Source: Actinomadura harenae (GTDB taxonomy: Bacteria; Actinomycetota; Actinomycetes; Streptosporangiales; Streptosporangiaceae). From it: a DNA stretch of 64,000 nucleotides. The DNA is taken from assembly GCF_003696215.1 (NCBI RefSeq), contig NZ_RFFG01000013.1, forward strand, positions 1 through 64,000. Reading direction: 5' to 3'. The notes beneath the pieces were generated by a model. It ran no database searches, was not told the DNA's origin, and was given only the letters and a program-made list of their open reading frames with translations. The position numbers were made by a program, and so were the translations under genes. Positions 25,534 to 32,850 of this stretch are shown piece by piece (position 1 is the stretch's first letter; every line of letters begins with the position of its first letter).

Positions 25534-26250
25534 TCAGTTCATGCCGGTCCCCGGTCGTTCCGGCCGATGCGGGGGTCGGATGTCCCAGGTCGGCTCGTGG
25601 AGCTGATCGTTGTACACGACGATGTCAGCGTGATCGGTCGGGCGGGCTGTCGCGAAGTAGAGCTGTTGGGACGGGATGTAGCGGTGGCGCCAGGACCGTT
25701 CGATCTCCGCGGCGTCGGCCGATCCGGCCGACGCCATGCTGCGGGACAGGGCGCGATCTATGGTCTGCTCGAAGTCGACGGACACGAAGATCCGCAGGTC
25801 CCATCGGTCGATGAGTTCTGGCCGCAGAAGGAAGACTCCGTCGAAGAGGAGTACGGCGTCTTCGGCGGCGGCCGTGATCGGCGGGGACAGCGGGCTGTCG
25901 GTTTCGTGGTCGTAGACCGTGAGCTGGAATCTGCGGTCTCCACCTGGGCCCAGCGGATCAAGCAGGACCTGGCGCAGCGCTTCGTGGTCGTGAGCGTCGA
26001 AGTAGCAGCCTTCCGCCGAGAACCGGCCGCGTCGATAGCGCTGTGCCCGGGGAACGAGGAAGTCGTCGATGGTCGCCCGAATGACGTCGCGGCCCTGCGC
26101 GCGCAGGGCGATGCCGAGTTCGTCGGCCAGCGTGGTCTTGCCGGCGCCGGGAGATCCGTCGACGGCGACGCGCAGCGGGTGGGGGGTGGTAGCTGCCCTG
26201 ATCTCCTCGACCAGCCGGCCAAGGAGATCTTGACGGGTGCCATGCTCCAT
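25534..26250 (-). CDS. uridine kinase-like P-loop kinase
   Basis: 238 residues. Walker A VDGSPGAGKTTLADEL near residue 30, the substrate loop DDFLVPRAQRYRRGRFSAEG, then VLLFDGVFLLRPELIDRWDL with Walker B-like DGVF. This matches the uridine kinase/phosphoribulokinase-like family of actinomycetes. It would phosphorylate a nucleoside or similar small molecule. Intact, flanked by relics on both sides and by recombination-type palindrome B just upstream, so it may be mobile cargo. Confidence 0.85.
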   Translation of the reverse strand: MEHGTRQDLLGRLVEEIRAATTPHPLRVAVDGSPGAGKTTLADELGIALRAQGRDVIRATIDDFLVPRAQRYRRGRFSAEGCYFDAHDHEALRQVLLDPLGPGGDRRFQLTVYDHETDSPLSPPITAAAEDAVLLFDGVFLLRPELIDRWDLRIFVSVDFEQTIDRALSRSMASAGSADAAEIERSWRHRYIPSQQLYFATARPTDHADIVVYNDQLHEPTWDIRPPHRPERPGTGMN

Positions 26251-26324
26251 GTTTCTCCACTCACGGCAATCGCGAGCCTGTTACCTGGGTGAGCCTTGTG
26301 GAGGGCCAACGACGACAACGCCGT

Positions 26325-26350
26325 GTCTCATAGGTGGTCACCTATGAGAC
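26325..26350. other. recombinase-type crossover palindrome, copy B
   Basis: GTCTCATAGGTG - GT - CACCTATGAGAC, a perfect 26-bp dyad around a central dinucleotide. It is followed by CGTTTCA at 26404 and 26415 and ACTCATGAAACG at 26445-26456. The same arrangement in the same orientation is found at 6577. Serine-recombinase fragments lie immediately to the right. Confidence 0.6.
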
Positions 26351-26518
26351 CCACAAACCCGGCTCCGGCGCGAGATGCCGACCAGGGACACCCGGGACGG
26401 AATCGTTTCACACCGCGTTTCAATTCTGGGTGTTTTTCAAGTCGACTCATGAAACGACTTCTGGGTGAGTGACCCCGAGGACGCCTTCCTGCGCCTGAAG
26501 GCCTCCGCAGCCCACCGG

Positions 26519-26640
26519 TCCCTCGACAGCCAGCCCGACGCTCTGAAGACGGTCGGCGTGTCCCGCGTCTTCTCAGAGAAGGTCTCCACCCGCATCGCCG
26601 CCCGCCCCGGAGCTCGAACGCGCCATCAGCCACGCCGCCG
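26519..26640 (+). pseudogene. serine recombinase relic (fragment)
   Basis: SLDSQPDALKTVGVSRVFSE and KVSTRIAARP, then ELERAI after a one-base shift, match the resolvase segment (LDAL..AG..R-VFSEKISTR...RPELE). No start, no catalytic Ser region and a frameshift. It lies directly beside crossover-type palindrome B. Confidence 0.55.
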
Positions 26641-26679
26641 AACGGCTCTGCGCCGACGACAGCGGTCTGGAGTTGCTCA

Positions 26680-26835
26680 CAGTGGCTGGTGTTCGCCGAA
26701 CCCAAGGACGGCGGCATGGCCTTCGTCGACCACACCCCTGGCCCTACATACGGGCAGGTGTACGAATTCGGCACGACGAGGGCGTTGCCGACGCGCAGAT
26801 TGTCCAGCGGTTCTCAAGGCACCAGAACGTTCCTC
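26680..26835 (+). pseudogene. SMI1/KNR4-like protein, C-terminal remnant
   Basis: WLVFAEPKDGGMAFVDHTPG then PTYGQVYEFG in one frame, HDEGVADAQIVQRFSRHQNV in the next, resembling the end of SMI1/KNR4-domain proteins. A one-base shift splits it and the N-terminus is gone. SMI1-type proteins are often immunity proteins for contact-dependent toxins, and a barstar-like domain is encoded just downstream on the other strand. Confidence 0.4.
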
Positions 26836-26878
26836 CTGCGGGCGACAGCGCTGCTGTCGAGCCCCGCGTCCTTCTTCG

Positions 26879-27616
26879 TCAAGGGGAGGCGAGATCGGAG
26901 TCCACCGGGTTCGGTCGGCCAGGAGAGCGGCTGTTGCGCCGGTACCGTCCGGGCGCGATGTTGAACTCGCGTTTGAACGCGTTGGCGAAGGCGAACTCCG
27001 AGCCGTATCCCACCTGTTCTGCCACGACGCCCAACGGAGCGTCAGAGTCGCGCAGCAGCCGCATCGCGGTCGTCAACCGCCACCAGGTCAGGTAGGTCAG
27101 CGGGGGCCGACCCACGAGCGCCGTGAAACGGCGGGAGAAGGCGGCCCGCGACAGTCCGGCGTGTTCGCCCAGGCCCGCGACGCTCCAGGGACGCGCGGGA
27201 TCGCGGTGGATCGCGCCCCGGGCCTGGTCGGCGATGATGTCCAGGACGATCTGAGCGGCGCGCGGGCAGCGGGCGGTGAACCGGTCGTAGCCGGTGAAGG
27301 CGACGACCAGTCCAGTGGCGACGCGGCGGGCTCCGTACTCGAAGGCGGCGACGTCGCTGAGGCAGTCGTTGAGGGCGTCCAGGTTGCGGCCGTAGTGGTC
27401 CGGGAAGTCCAGCGCCTTGGCGATCGCGGTGAGCATGTCCTGCTCTCGTTCCCAGGTGGAGGCGTCCAGGCGCACCACCTGGTAGCCGTGCTCGAGGAGC
27501 CAGTCGATGGCCTCCTCCAGCAGGGCCCGGCGCCAGAACAGGCGGACGAAGGAGGCGGCCATGAGCCGGAAGGCGACATCCTGGGACAGGTCCTGATCCG
27601 GGTCGAACGCGCTCAC
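26879..27616 (-). CDS. barstar-like domain fused to AraC-type HTH
   Basis: 245 residues from GTG 27616. Residues 25-130 match barstar (barnase inhibitor): DWLLEHGYQVVRLDAS, then FPDHYGRNLDALNDCLSDV with the Asp/Tyr cluster of the inhibitory helix. From about residue 137 (HRDPARPWSVAGLGEHAGLS to AEQVGYGSEFAFANAFKREF and PGRYRR) it is an AraC two-HTH DNA-binding domain. The last barstar strand and the AraC ligand domain are both missing. This suggests an in-frame join of two broken genes, although the frame is fully open. GTGA overlaps the stop of the recombinase fragment upstream. Confidence 0.7.
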   Translation of the reverse strand: MSAFDPDQDLSQDVAFRLMAASFVRLFWRRALLEEAIDWLLEHGYQVVRLDASTWEREQDMLTAIAKALDFPDHYGRNLDALNDCLSDVAAFEYGARRVATGLVVAFTGYDRFTARCPRAAQIVLDIIADQARGAIHRDPARPWSVAGLGEHAGLSRAAFSRRFTALVGRPPLTYLTWWRLTTAMRLLRDSDAPLGVVAEQVGYGSEFAFANAFKREFNIAPGRYRRNSRSPGRPNPVDSDLASP

Positions 27617-27819
27617 GCCTGGTCCCCGACACTCGCAGCAACCCGGCCAAGGACCCAGTACGCCGTCGCCCGTCCGACGGAGAACTCCTCCATGAGTTCG
27701 GCGATGGTGTAGTCGCCAGTGCCGTGCATCCGCATCAGTTCGACCTGCTGGCGGGTGGTCAGTTTGGGGCCCGGCCTCTGAGGGTGCCGCGGGAGCGGGC
27801 GATGGCCATGCCCGCGCAC
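27613..27819 (-). pseudogene. serine recombinase C-terminal HTH fragment
   Basis: GPKLTTRQQVELMRMHGTGD then YTIAELMEEFSVGRATAYWV is the Hin-type HTH_7 tail of a resolvase. The catalytic domain is absent upstream. Its TGA overlaps the GTG of the barstar-AraC gene. Confidence 0.65.
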
Positions 27820-27823
27820 GGGG

Positions 27824-28087
27824 TCAGCCTTGGTGGATCGGTGCCTGCCGGTCGAGCTGGCGGCCGATCGCCATGACCATGTCCTGAAAGGCTTGGTCTC
27901 CGTGCTTGTGCACCAGCGAGGGGAAGACGTTCTTCCGGGCCGCCAGTCGCAGCATGTCGCTCAGCACCGTGAACGGGACCTGCCGTCCTGAGGCGAGTTC
28001 CTCAAAGGTGTCGCGAGAGAGGCGCATCAGTTCGGGGTGGTCGGCCGACTCGTTCAGGATCATGCACGTGGCGTCCTTGAGATCCAT
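27824..28087 (-). CDS. small protein, paralogue of 29251 (unknown family)
   Basis: 87 residues from ATG 28087: LKDATCMILNESADHPELMR then EELASGRQVPFTVLSDMLRL and HGDQAFQDMVMAIGRQL. It aligns without gaps with the 84-residue protein at 29251, about 30 identities over 79 positions, sharing DATxMI, PxLMR, ELxxGRQVP, VF and HGxxAxxD. Predicted all-helical, soluble; no family recognised. The two copies point outward from a ruined CoA-transferase gene, so they probably arose by duplication. Confidence 0.65.
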   Translation of the reverse strand: MDLKDATCMILNESADHPELMRLSRDTFEELASGRQVPFTVLSDMLRLAARKNVFPSLVHKHGDQAFQDMVMAIGRQLDRQAPIHQG

Positions 28088-28199
28088 CCCGGAAGGGTAC
28101 CGCGACGGCCGCCTCCGCCCCTTGAGAACGCCCGGCTCCCGGCAGAAACCCCATAGCTCCATCCCCTCACCGGTACGGCGTCGGCAGACGCCTTTCATC

Positions 28200-29175
28200 T
28201 TCATCGGGCCTCCTGCGTGGACGACTCCGGCGGCGAGCAAGGCGCCGATCTCGGCCCGCTCGAGTCCGCGCCCGGCGAGGATCTCCTCGGGGTGCTCCCC
28301 CGCCCCCGGCGGGTTCATCGGGCCCGCCGCCAGGTGCGCCCGAAAGCCGCGTGCCTGCCATTCACCATGAACGCCGAGACGTCTTCGGCCGTCCGGATGT
28401 GGAAGGCCCCGGCGCCCCGCAGCGCCGGATCCCGCAGCACCTCGCTCGCTGGCCGTGTCCGCGTGGCCTGGAGTCCCGCGGCCTCGGCCACCGCGATCGC
28501 CTCCGCACACGTGCGCTTTGCGACCAGGCCCTCGGCCCCCGCGCCGACGCAGGCGCCGTCGCCGCGCGCCTGGACGCAGACCCAGCCGTCGGCGGCCTCA
28601 TAGAAGCCCCCGGCCGGGCCGACCCCGCGCGGGTCCAAGCCGCGGTCGCCGGACGGGGCCGCCCCTGTACCGGACGGGCTCGTTCGCCTGCAGGTAGAGG
28701 GGCGTCCCCGCGAGCGAGTCCCAGGTCCGCTGCCCCTCGCCGGTCAGCGTGCGGTGGTGCAGAGCGAGCACGGCGGTCAGGGCCGAGACCACGGCCGCGG
28801 TGACGTCGTTGACGGCGATGGTGTTCGCGATCGGGACGTTGTCGCCGAACCCCGACGGGGAGACCGTGATGATCCGCTCGTTCGCGTTCCGCAGAGCGGC
28901 GTGGTCGATGCCGAGCCTGGCCAGGACGCCGGGCCGCATGCCGTCGATCACCACATCGCTCCCTGCCGCCGGCCGCCGGAAGCCGTCCGTCCCTCGGCCG
29001 AGCCGAGGTCGAGGGCGATGCTGCGCATGCCGCGGTCGATGTGGTGGCCGGTGGCCCGGAACGGGTCCCCGGCCAGGGGTTCCACCTTTACGACGTCGGC
29101 CCCGAGTTCGCGCAGCGGTTGCGGCCGAGTCGCGGGATGTCCCGCCCGTCGAGCTCCGCAACGCTACGACCCATC
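28200..29175 (-). pseudogene. CaiB/BaiF family CoA-transferase, decayed
   Basis: Fragments in several frames, in order from 29175 downward: LRELGADVVKVEPLAGDPFR, RGMRSIALDLGSAEGR, DVVIDGMRPGVLARLGIDHAALR, ERIITVSPSGFGDNVP, SLAGTPLYLQANEP, FYEAADGWVCVQA, DPALRGAGAF, and GEHPEEILAGRGLERAEIGALLAAGVV. This is the full course of a family III CoA-transferase, with at least four frame changes and internal losses. Flanked on both sides by the small paralogous genes. Confidence 0.75.
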
Positions 29176-29250
29176 TCGCTTGAGCTCCGCGCCCGGCGGG
29201 CGGGCCCGCAGCGGCCGGGCGGGGGCGGCGGCGAGCCATACACTGCCCTC

Positions 29251-29505
29251 ATGACTCTCACCGACGCGACTCGCATGATCTGCGCCGAGGCGTCCGCGCT
29301 GCCCGATCTGATGCGGACCACGAGCCACGTCTACAAGGAGCTGTCCGCCGGCCGCCAGGTTCCCCGCGCCACTCTCCGCTGGGTCATCCGTGAGGCCGGC
29401 CTCCAGGGCGTCTTCAAGCCGATCCGCAGGACCCACGGCGCCGACGCCGTCAAGGACATCATTCTGGCCTTCGAGTACGAGCTCAACTTCGGCCTCGTTC
29501 GCTGA
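29251..29505 (+). CDS. small protein, paralogue of 27824 (unknown family)
   Basis: 84 residues from ATG 29251: LTDATRMICAEASALPDLMR then KELSAGRQVPRATLRWVIRE and HGADAVKDIILAFEYEL. Helical and soluble; see 27824 for the alignment. Conservation of two diverged copies indicates selection on the protein. Only a weak ribosome binding site is seen. It could bind DNA or RNA, or be half of a two-component module; nothing in the sequence decides this. Confidence 0.65.
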   Translation: MTLTDATRMICAEASALPDLMRTTSHVYKELSAGRQVPRATLRWVIREAGLQGVFKPIRRTHGADAVKDIILAFEYELNFGLVR

Positions 29506-29649
29506 CCCCGCCGCACGCTCCCCACACGGCCGGCTGCTCACCGGCCCAGCACGCCGCGCCCGTCACCGACCTCGAAGACCTGCCGGGCCTCCGTCCGCCG
29601 GACGATCGGGTGCGGCATCCGCCGGACGGCGTCCGCCGCACCCAGCGGG

Positions 29650-30297
29650 TCAACCGAGCGCGGTGAGTGCGGTGAGGATCTCGGCGGGCTCGGCGCGGGT
29701 GGTGTAGTCGGTGTCGACGAAGGCCCAGGCGATGGTGTGGTCGGTGCCGATGACGTAGGTGGCCGGCAACGGGAGCGTTCGGGGGTGGCCTGCGTTGACA
29801 CGCTGCAGGTCGAAACCGAGCTTGTCGTACAGCGCGGCCAGTTCCTCGGTCACCTCGAAGGCCAGCCCGTAGGCGGCGGCGGTGTCCGAGCCCACGTCGC
29901 TGAGGACGTCGAAGGTCAGCGCGTGCTTTTCGGTCAGGGTCAGCGACTCGTCCGGGATCTGCGGCGAGACCGCGACCAGGCGCGCGCCGCGTTCGGTGAT
30001 CTGGTCATGGTGCTGCTGGAGCGCGTGCAGGGTCAGGTTGCAGTAGGGGCACCAGGCGCCTCGGTAGAAGGTCAGCACGACCGGCCCGGCGGCAAGGAGT
30101 TCGTCCAGCGCGACGGTCTTGCCGTCGGCCGAGGGGAGGGAGAAGCCGGGGGCGGTGTCGCCGACGGTCAGGGCCTTGTCGGCCTGTCCGGAGGCGGCGA
30201 GCCCGGCGGCGGCCGCGTCCATGACGGCCTTGACGTCTTCGGGCATCTGCTTGCGGCGGGCGGTGTAGAAGGCGTGCAGTTCGGCCTGGAGGCTCAT
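29650..30297 (-). CDS. AhpC/TSA peroxiredoxin-like protein
   Basis: 215 residues. Thioredoxin fold with FYRGAWCPYCNLTLHALQQH: the CPYC motif holds the peroxidatic Cys. It continues TFDVLSDVGSDTAAAYGLAF and LPLPATYVIGTDHTIAWAFV. Reduces peroxides in the cytoplasm. The gene is divergent from a TetR regulator at 30503. Two matching dyads (30310-30329 and 30467-30490) lie between the genes, one close to each start, so the pair is almost certainly under that repressor. Confidence 0.87.
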   Translation of the reverse strand: MSLQAELHAFYTARRKQMPEDVKAVMDAAAAGLAASGQADKALTVGDTAPGFSLPSADGKTVALDELLAAGPVVLTFYRGAWCPYCNLTLHALQQHHDQITERGARLVAVSPQIPDESLTLTEKHALTFDVLSDVGSDTAAAYGLAFEVTEELAALYDKLGFDLQRVNAGHPRTLPLPATYVIGTDHTIAWAFVDTDYTTRAEPAEILTALTALG

Positions 30298-30309
30298 GGG
30301 TGGTCCCTT

Positions 30310-30329
30310 CTTGGAATGAACAGTCCAAG
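30310..30329. promoter_or_regulatory. TetR operator 1 (peroxiredoxin side)
   Basis: CTTGGAATGAACAGTCCAAG, 13-32 bp upstream of the peroxiredoxin start. Same pattern as operator 2: CTTGGAA-N6-KTCCAAG. Confidence 0.7.
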
Positions 30330-30466
30330 TTGACGGCAGGCGAAAGTCGCAGGGCGATGAACGAGCGGCACTCCGTCGTCGCCAGGTGCGACCGCCCTGG
30401 TGGAACGGCGGGTCCGCCCCGGGGGGCGGGGGTACGGCATGGCGTCAGCATGACACCACGACTACT

Positions 30467-30490
30467 ATCTTGGAAAGGTCGTTCCAAGAT
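30467..30490. promoter_or_regulatory. TetR operator 2 (regulator side)
   Basis: Perfect dyad ATCTTGGAA - AGGTCG - TTCCAAGAT, 13 bp before the TetR ATG. Shares the 20-bp core pattern with operator 1. Confidence 0.75.
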
Positions 30491-30502
30491 AGCGAGGTGG
30501 CG

Positions 30503-31114
30503 ATGGCCGACATCAAGCACTTCGACCCCGACGCCGCGCTGGAGACGACCCTGCGGCTGTTCTGGAGGCAGGGGCCGGAGGCCACCGGCATCCAGGACGT
30601 CGTGTCGGCCACCGGCCTCAGCCGCTCCAGCCTGTATGCGACCTTCGGCGGCAAGCACGATCTCTACCTCGCGGCGTTGCAGCGCTATGTGGAGCAACGC
30701 TCGGAGCCGACGTTCCAGCGCCTCGCCGAAGACGAGCGCGGCCTGCTCGCGATCGCCGACTTCTTCTCCGAACTGGTCACCGCGCGCTGCACCGGACCGT
30801 TCGCCCGCTGGGGCTGCATGGTCGCCAACGCCCACGCCGCCACACAAAACCTCACCGCGCAGAACGCCGATACGCAGGTGCGTGCCATTCTCGACCGGCA
30901 CCACCAGCAGCTGTGCCAGGCACTGACCCAGGCGCTCACCACCGCCCGGTCATTGGGACAGTTGGCCCCCGGCACGACGCCCCGCTCCACCGCGGAAGTG
31001 CTCGCCTTGCTCGCCTACGGGATCAACCTGCGCTCGCGCAACGGCGCCGACGCGCACGCGCTCAACCAGACGATGCAAACGGCCCTGAACGCCCTCACGC
31101 CATCGCGCCGATAG
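30503..31114 (+). CDS. TetR/AcrR-family repressor
   Basis: 203 residues from ATG 30503. N-terminal TetR HTH (LETTLRLFWRQGPEATGIQD then VVSATGLSRSSLYATFGGKH). A helical ligand domain follows, containing Cys in ARCTGPFARWGCMVANAH. Members of this AcuR/RutR-like group often respond to electrophiles or oxidised thiols, which would fit control of a peroxiredoxin; that link is inferred. Autoregulation is likely through operator 2. Confidence 0.85.
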   Translation: MADIKHFDPDAALETTLRLFWRQGPEATGIQDVVSATGLSRSSLYATFGGKHDLYLAALQRYVEQRSEPTFQRLAEDERGLLAIADFFSELVTARCTGPFARWGCMVANAHAATQNLTAQNADTQVRAILDRHHQQLCQALTQALTTARSLGQLAPGTTPRSTAEVLALLAYGINLRSRNGADAHALNQTMQTALNALTPSRR

Positions 31115-31311
31115 CCCGACGATCTGACCGCAACCCACCCGTCAAGCGACACCGACCGGTCAACGACGTTTGCGAGCCGGCGCCGTCCAGCGTTCCGGCC
31201 GACGGCCGTTGGCGATGCTTCCTGACCAGGAAGGTGCGGTCACCGCGGTTGGGCGCCTCGAAAGTGACATGCGGGACGTCCGGCGCTCGGCGCTCGGCGC
31301 TGGCAGCGTGC

Positions 31312-31929
31312 TCATGACCGTCCTGCGGCGCGGCGGTGGCGGAGGCGGAAGTGTCCCGCAGCGATGAGTGCAACCTTCACGACCACCAGACCGACGACCA
31401 CGTTGGTGGCCGTCCCGGTCCAATGGGAGCCGGCGCCGATCGCTCCGGCCAGCCCCAGATGGAGCGCGGCCACGGCGATGACGCCCACCGCGAGCACGAT
31501 GGCCGGGGCACGACCGCGCCGATGTCCAGCGGGACGCACGGTTCGATCGTCCGGGTCGTGCTGGTCGATCCGCGGATCGTCGGGCCGCCGCCAGACCAGG
31601 GCGAGCGGGGCGCGGCGGCTGAAGCGTTCGAGGTCGCGGGAGACGATGTCCTGGATCCGACGGAGGCCGTCCTCGGTGTCCGCCTCGACTCTCAGGCCGA
31701 GGGTTCCCGGCCCCGCGGTCAGGGTGCAGGTGCCCCATGGGACGAAGGTGACGGTGCCGCCGTCGTCGGACCACCGCGCGGACACCTGGACGTCATCGCG
31801 CGAGACCCCCGCACGCGAATGCGTCTTCGGCATGTGACCGCCACTCCCCATCTTCTCGGCGTGCTTGCAGAACTGGACGAGATAGCGGCTCGCCCGATCG
31901 GTCTCGACCGCTGCTTCCAGGACGGGCAT
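31312..31929 (-). CDS. DUF2218 protein with C-terminal membrane helices
   Basis: 205 residues from ATG 31929. Residues 1-110 are a DUF2218 domain (TDRASRYLVQFCKHAEKM, FVPWGTCTLTAGPGTLGLRV, IVSRDLERFSRR). A linker and two hydrophobic segments follow (AIVLAVGVIAVAALHLGLA and TNVVVGLVVVKVALIAAG). The domain often accompanies iron/siderophore genes, but no such gene is adjacent. Divergent from the TetR gene at 32048, with a dyad between. Confidence 0.8.
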   Translation of the reverse strand: MPVLEAAVETDRASRYLVQFCKHAEKMGSGGHMPKTHSRAGVSRDDVQVSARWSDDGGTVTFVPWGTCTLTAGPGTLGLRVEADTEDGLRRIQDIVSRDLERFSRRAPLALVWRRPDDPRIDQHDPDDRTVRPAGHRRGRAPAIVLAVGVIAVAALHLGLAGAIGAGSHWTGTATNVVVGLVVVKVALIAAGHFRLRHRRAAGRS

Positions 31930-31987
31930 CCCACACCTCCGGGTCGTCGAGCGGGCTCTCTCGTCCCGCAATCTCAGATTTATCGAT

Positions 31988-32002
31988 ACAGAGTGTCTCT
32001 GT
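31988..32002. promoter_or_regulatory. candidate TetR operator between DUF2218 and TetR genes
   Basis: ACAGAG-TGT-CTCTGT, a perfect dyad inside an AT-rich 60-bp patch. A related CACTGTGTC follows near 32010. Likely the site of the neighbouring TetR protein. Confidence 0.5.
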
Positions 32003-32047
32003 CAACATCACTGTGTCTTCGTTATCAACGATGTGTATGCTTGCGTG

Positions 32048-32623
32048 GTGCCGAAGCTGTGGGACGAGACCATCGACGCGCACCGCAACGCCGTGCGGGA
32101 CGCCGCACTGGACGCCACCGCCGTCCTGGTCGGGGAACGCGGCCTGGCCGCCCTGACGATGTCGCGGATCGCCGAACGCGCCGGAATGGGCCGGGCGACG
32201 CTGTACAAGTACTTCCCCGACCTTCAGGCCGTGCTCACCGCCTGGCATGAACGCCAGGTCAACGACCATCTCGCCCAGTTGGCCGCCGCAGCCGACCCGG
32301 CCGAGCCGGTCGCGACCCGTCTCCGGTCGGTCCTGCACACCTACGCGATGATCCAGTTCCATTCGGCTGCGCACCGCGCGGGCGACCTCGCCGTCCTCCT
32401 TCACAGCGGCCCTCATGTCGACGACGCCGTGCGGCGCCTGCGCGACTTCCTCCGCGATCTCATCGACGAAGGCGTCCAGGCGGAACACGTGCGTACCGAT
32501 GCGGGCCCGGACGAGCTCGCCGACTTCTGCCTCCACGCGCTCACGGCCGCAGGTTCCGCCGGCTCCGCCGCGGGGGTGGACCGTCTCGTCACTCTCACCT
32601 TGAGCGCCCTGCAGCCCGACTGA
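32048..32623 (+). CDS. TetR-family regulator
   Basis: 191 residues from GTG 32048 (ATG 32033 is possible but adds atypical residues). HTH: ALDATAVLVGERGLAALTMS, RIAERAGMGRATLYKYFPDL. The ligand domain is rich in Ala/Leu helices. Divergent from the DUF2218 membrane protein, its presumable target. Confidence 0.83.
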   Translation: MPKLWDETIDAHRNAVRDAALDATAVLVGERGLAALTMSRIAERAGMGRATLYKYFPDLQAVLTAWHERQVNDHLAQLAAAADPAEPVATRLRSVLHTYAMIQFHSAAHRAGDLAVLLHSGPHVDDAVRRLRDFLRDLIDEGVQAEHVRTDAGPDELADFCLHALTAAGSAGSAAGVDRLVTLTLSALQPD

Positions 32624-32820
32624 CACTGCCGACAGCCGCGAGCCTCCCCCCTCACCCGCTCCTCCACGCGACGTTTCGCGACGACGGACCGGTGGGCTTC
32701 ATCGGCGGGCTGGGACAAAGCGGGATGCGCCTCCGGCAGGCAGACGCCCGACCGGGTGGCGTTCCGACATGCCCTGGCGCGCCGTCCTCGATTACCTGGT
32801 CGGTCAGGTATGGTCAGGTC

Positions 32821-32836
32821 CTGATGGAATTTTCAG
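32821..32836. promoter_or_regulatory. regulon operator, copy 1 (exported deiminase)
   Basis: CTGATGGAATTTTCAG, followed by TCAGG. Matches the sites at 44659 and 44691 in CTGA-NN-GAATTTTCAG. It covers the upstream ATG at 32824, so that ATG is unlikely to be the start of the next gene. Confidence 0.75.
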
Positions 32837-32850
32837 TCAGGGGGATGGTT

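Noticed and set aside
24583..26292. 569-codon plus-strand frame
   Set aside because: Shadow of the Tn3 transposase relic and the uridine kinase gene on the other strand, which have recognisable motifs.
26680..27616. an active toxin-immunity locus (SMI1 plus barstar)
   Set aside because: The SMI1 piece is a frameshifted C-terminal scrap, no toxin gene is present, and the barstar domain is truncated and fused. At most this is debris of such a locus.
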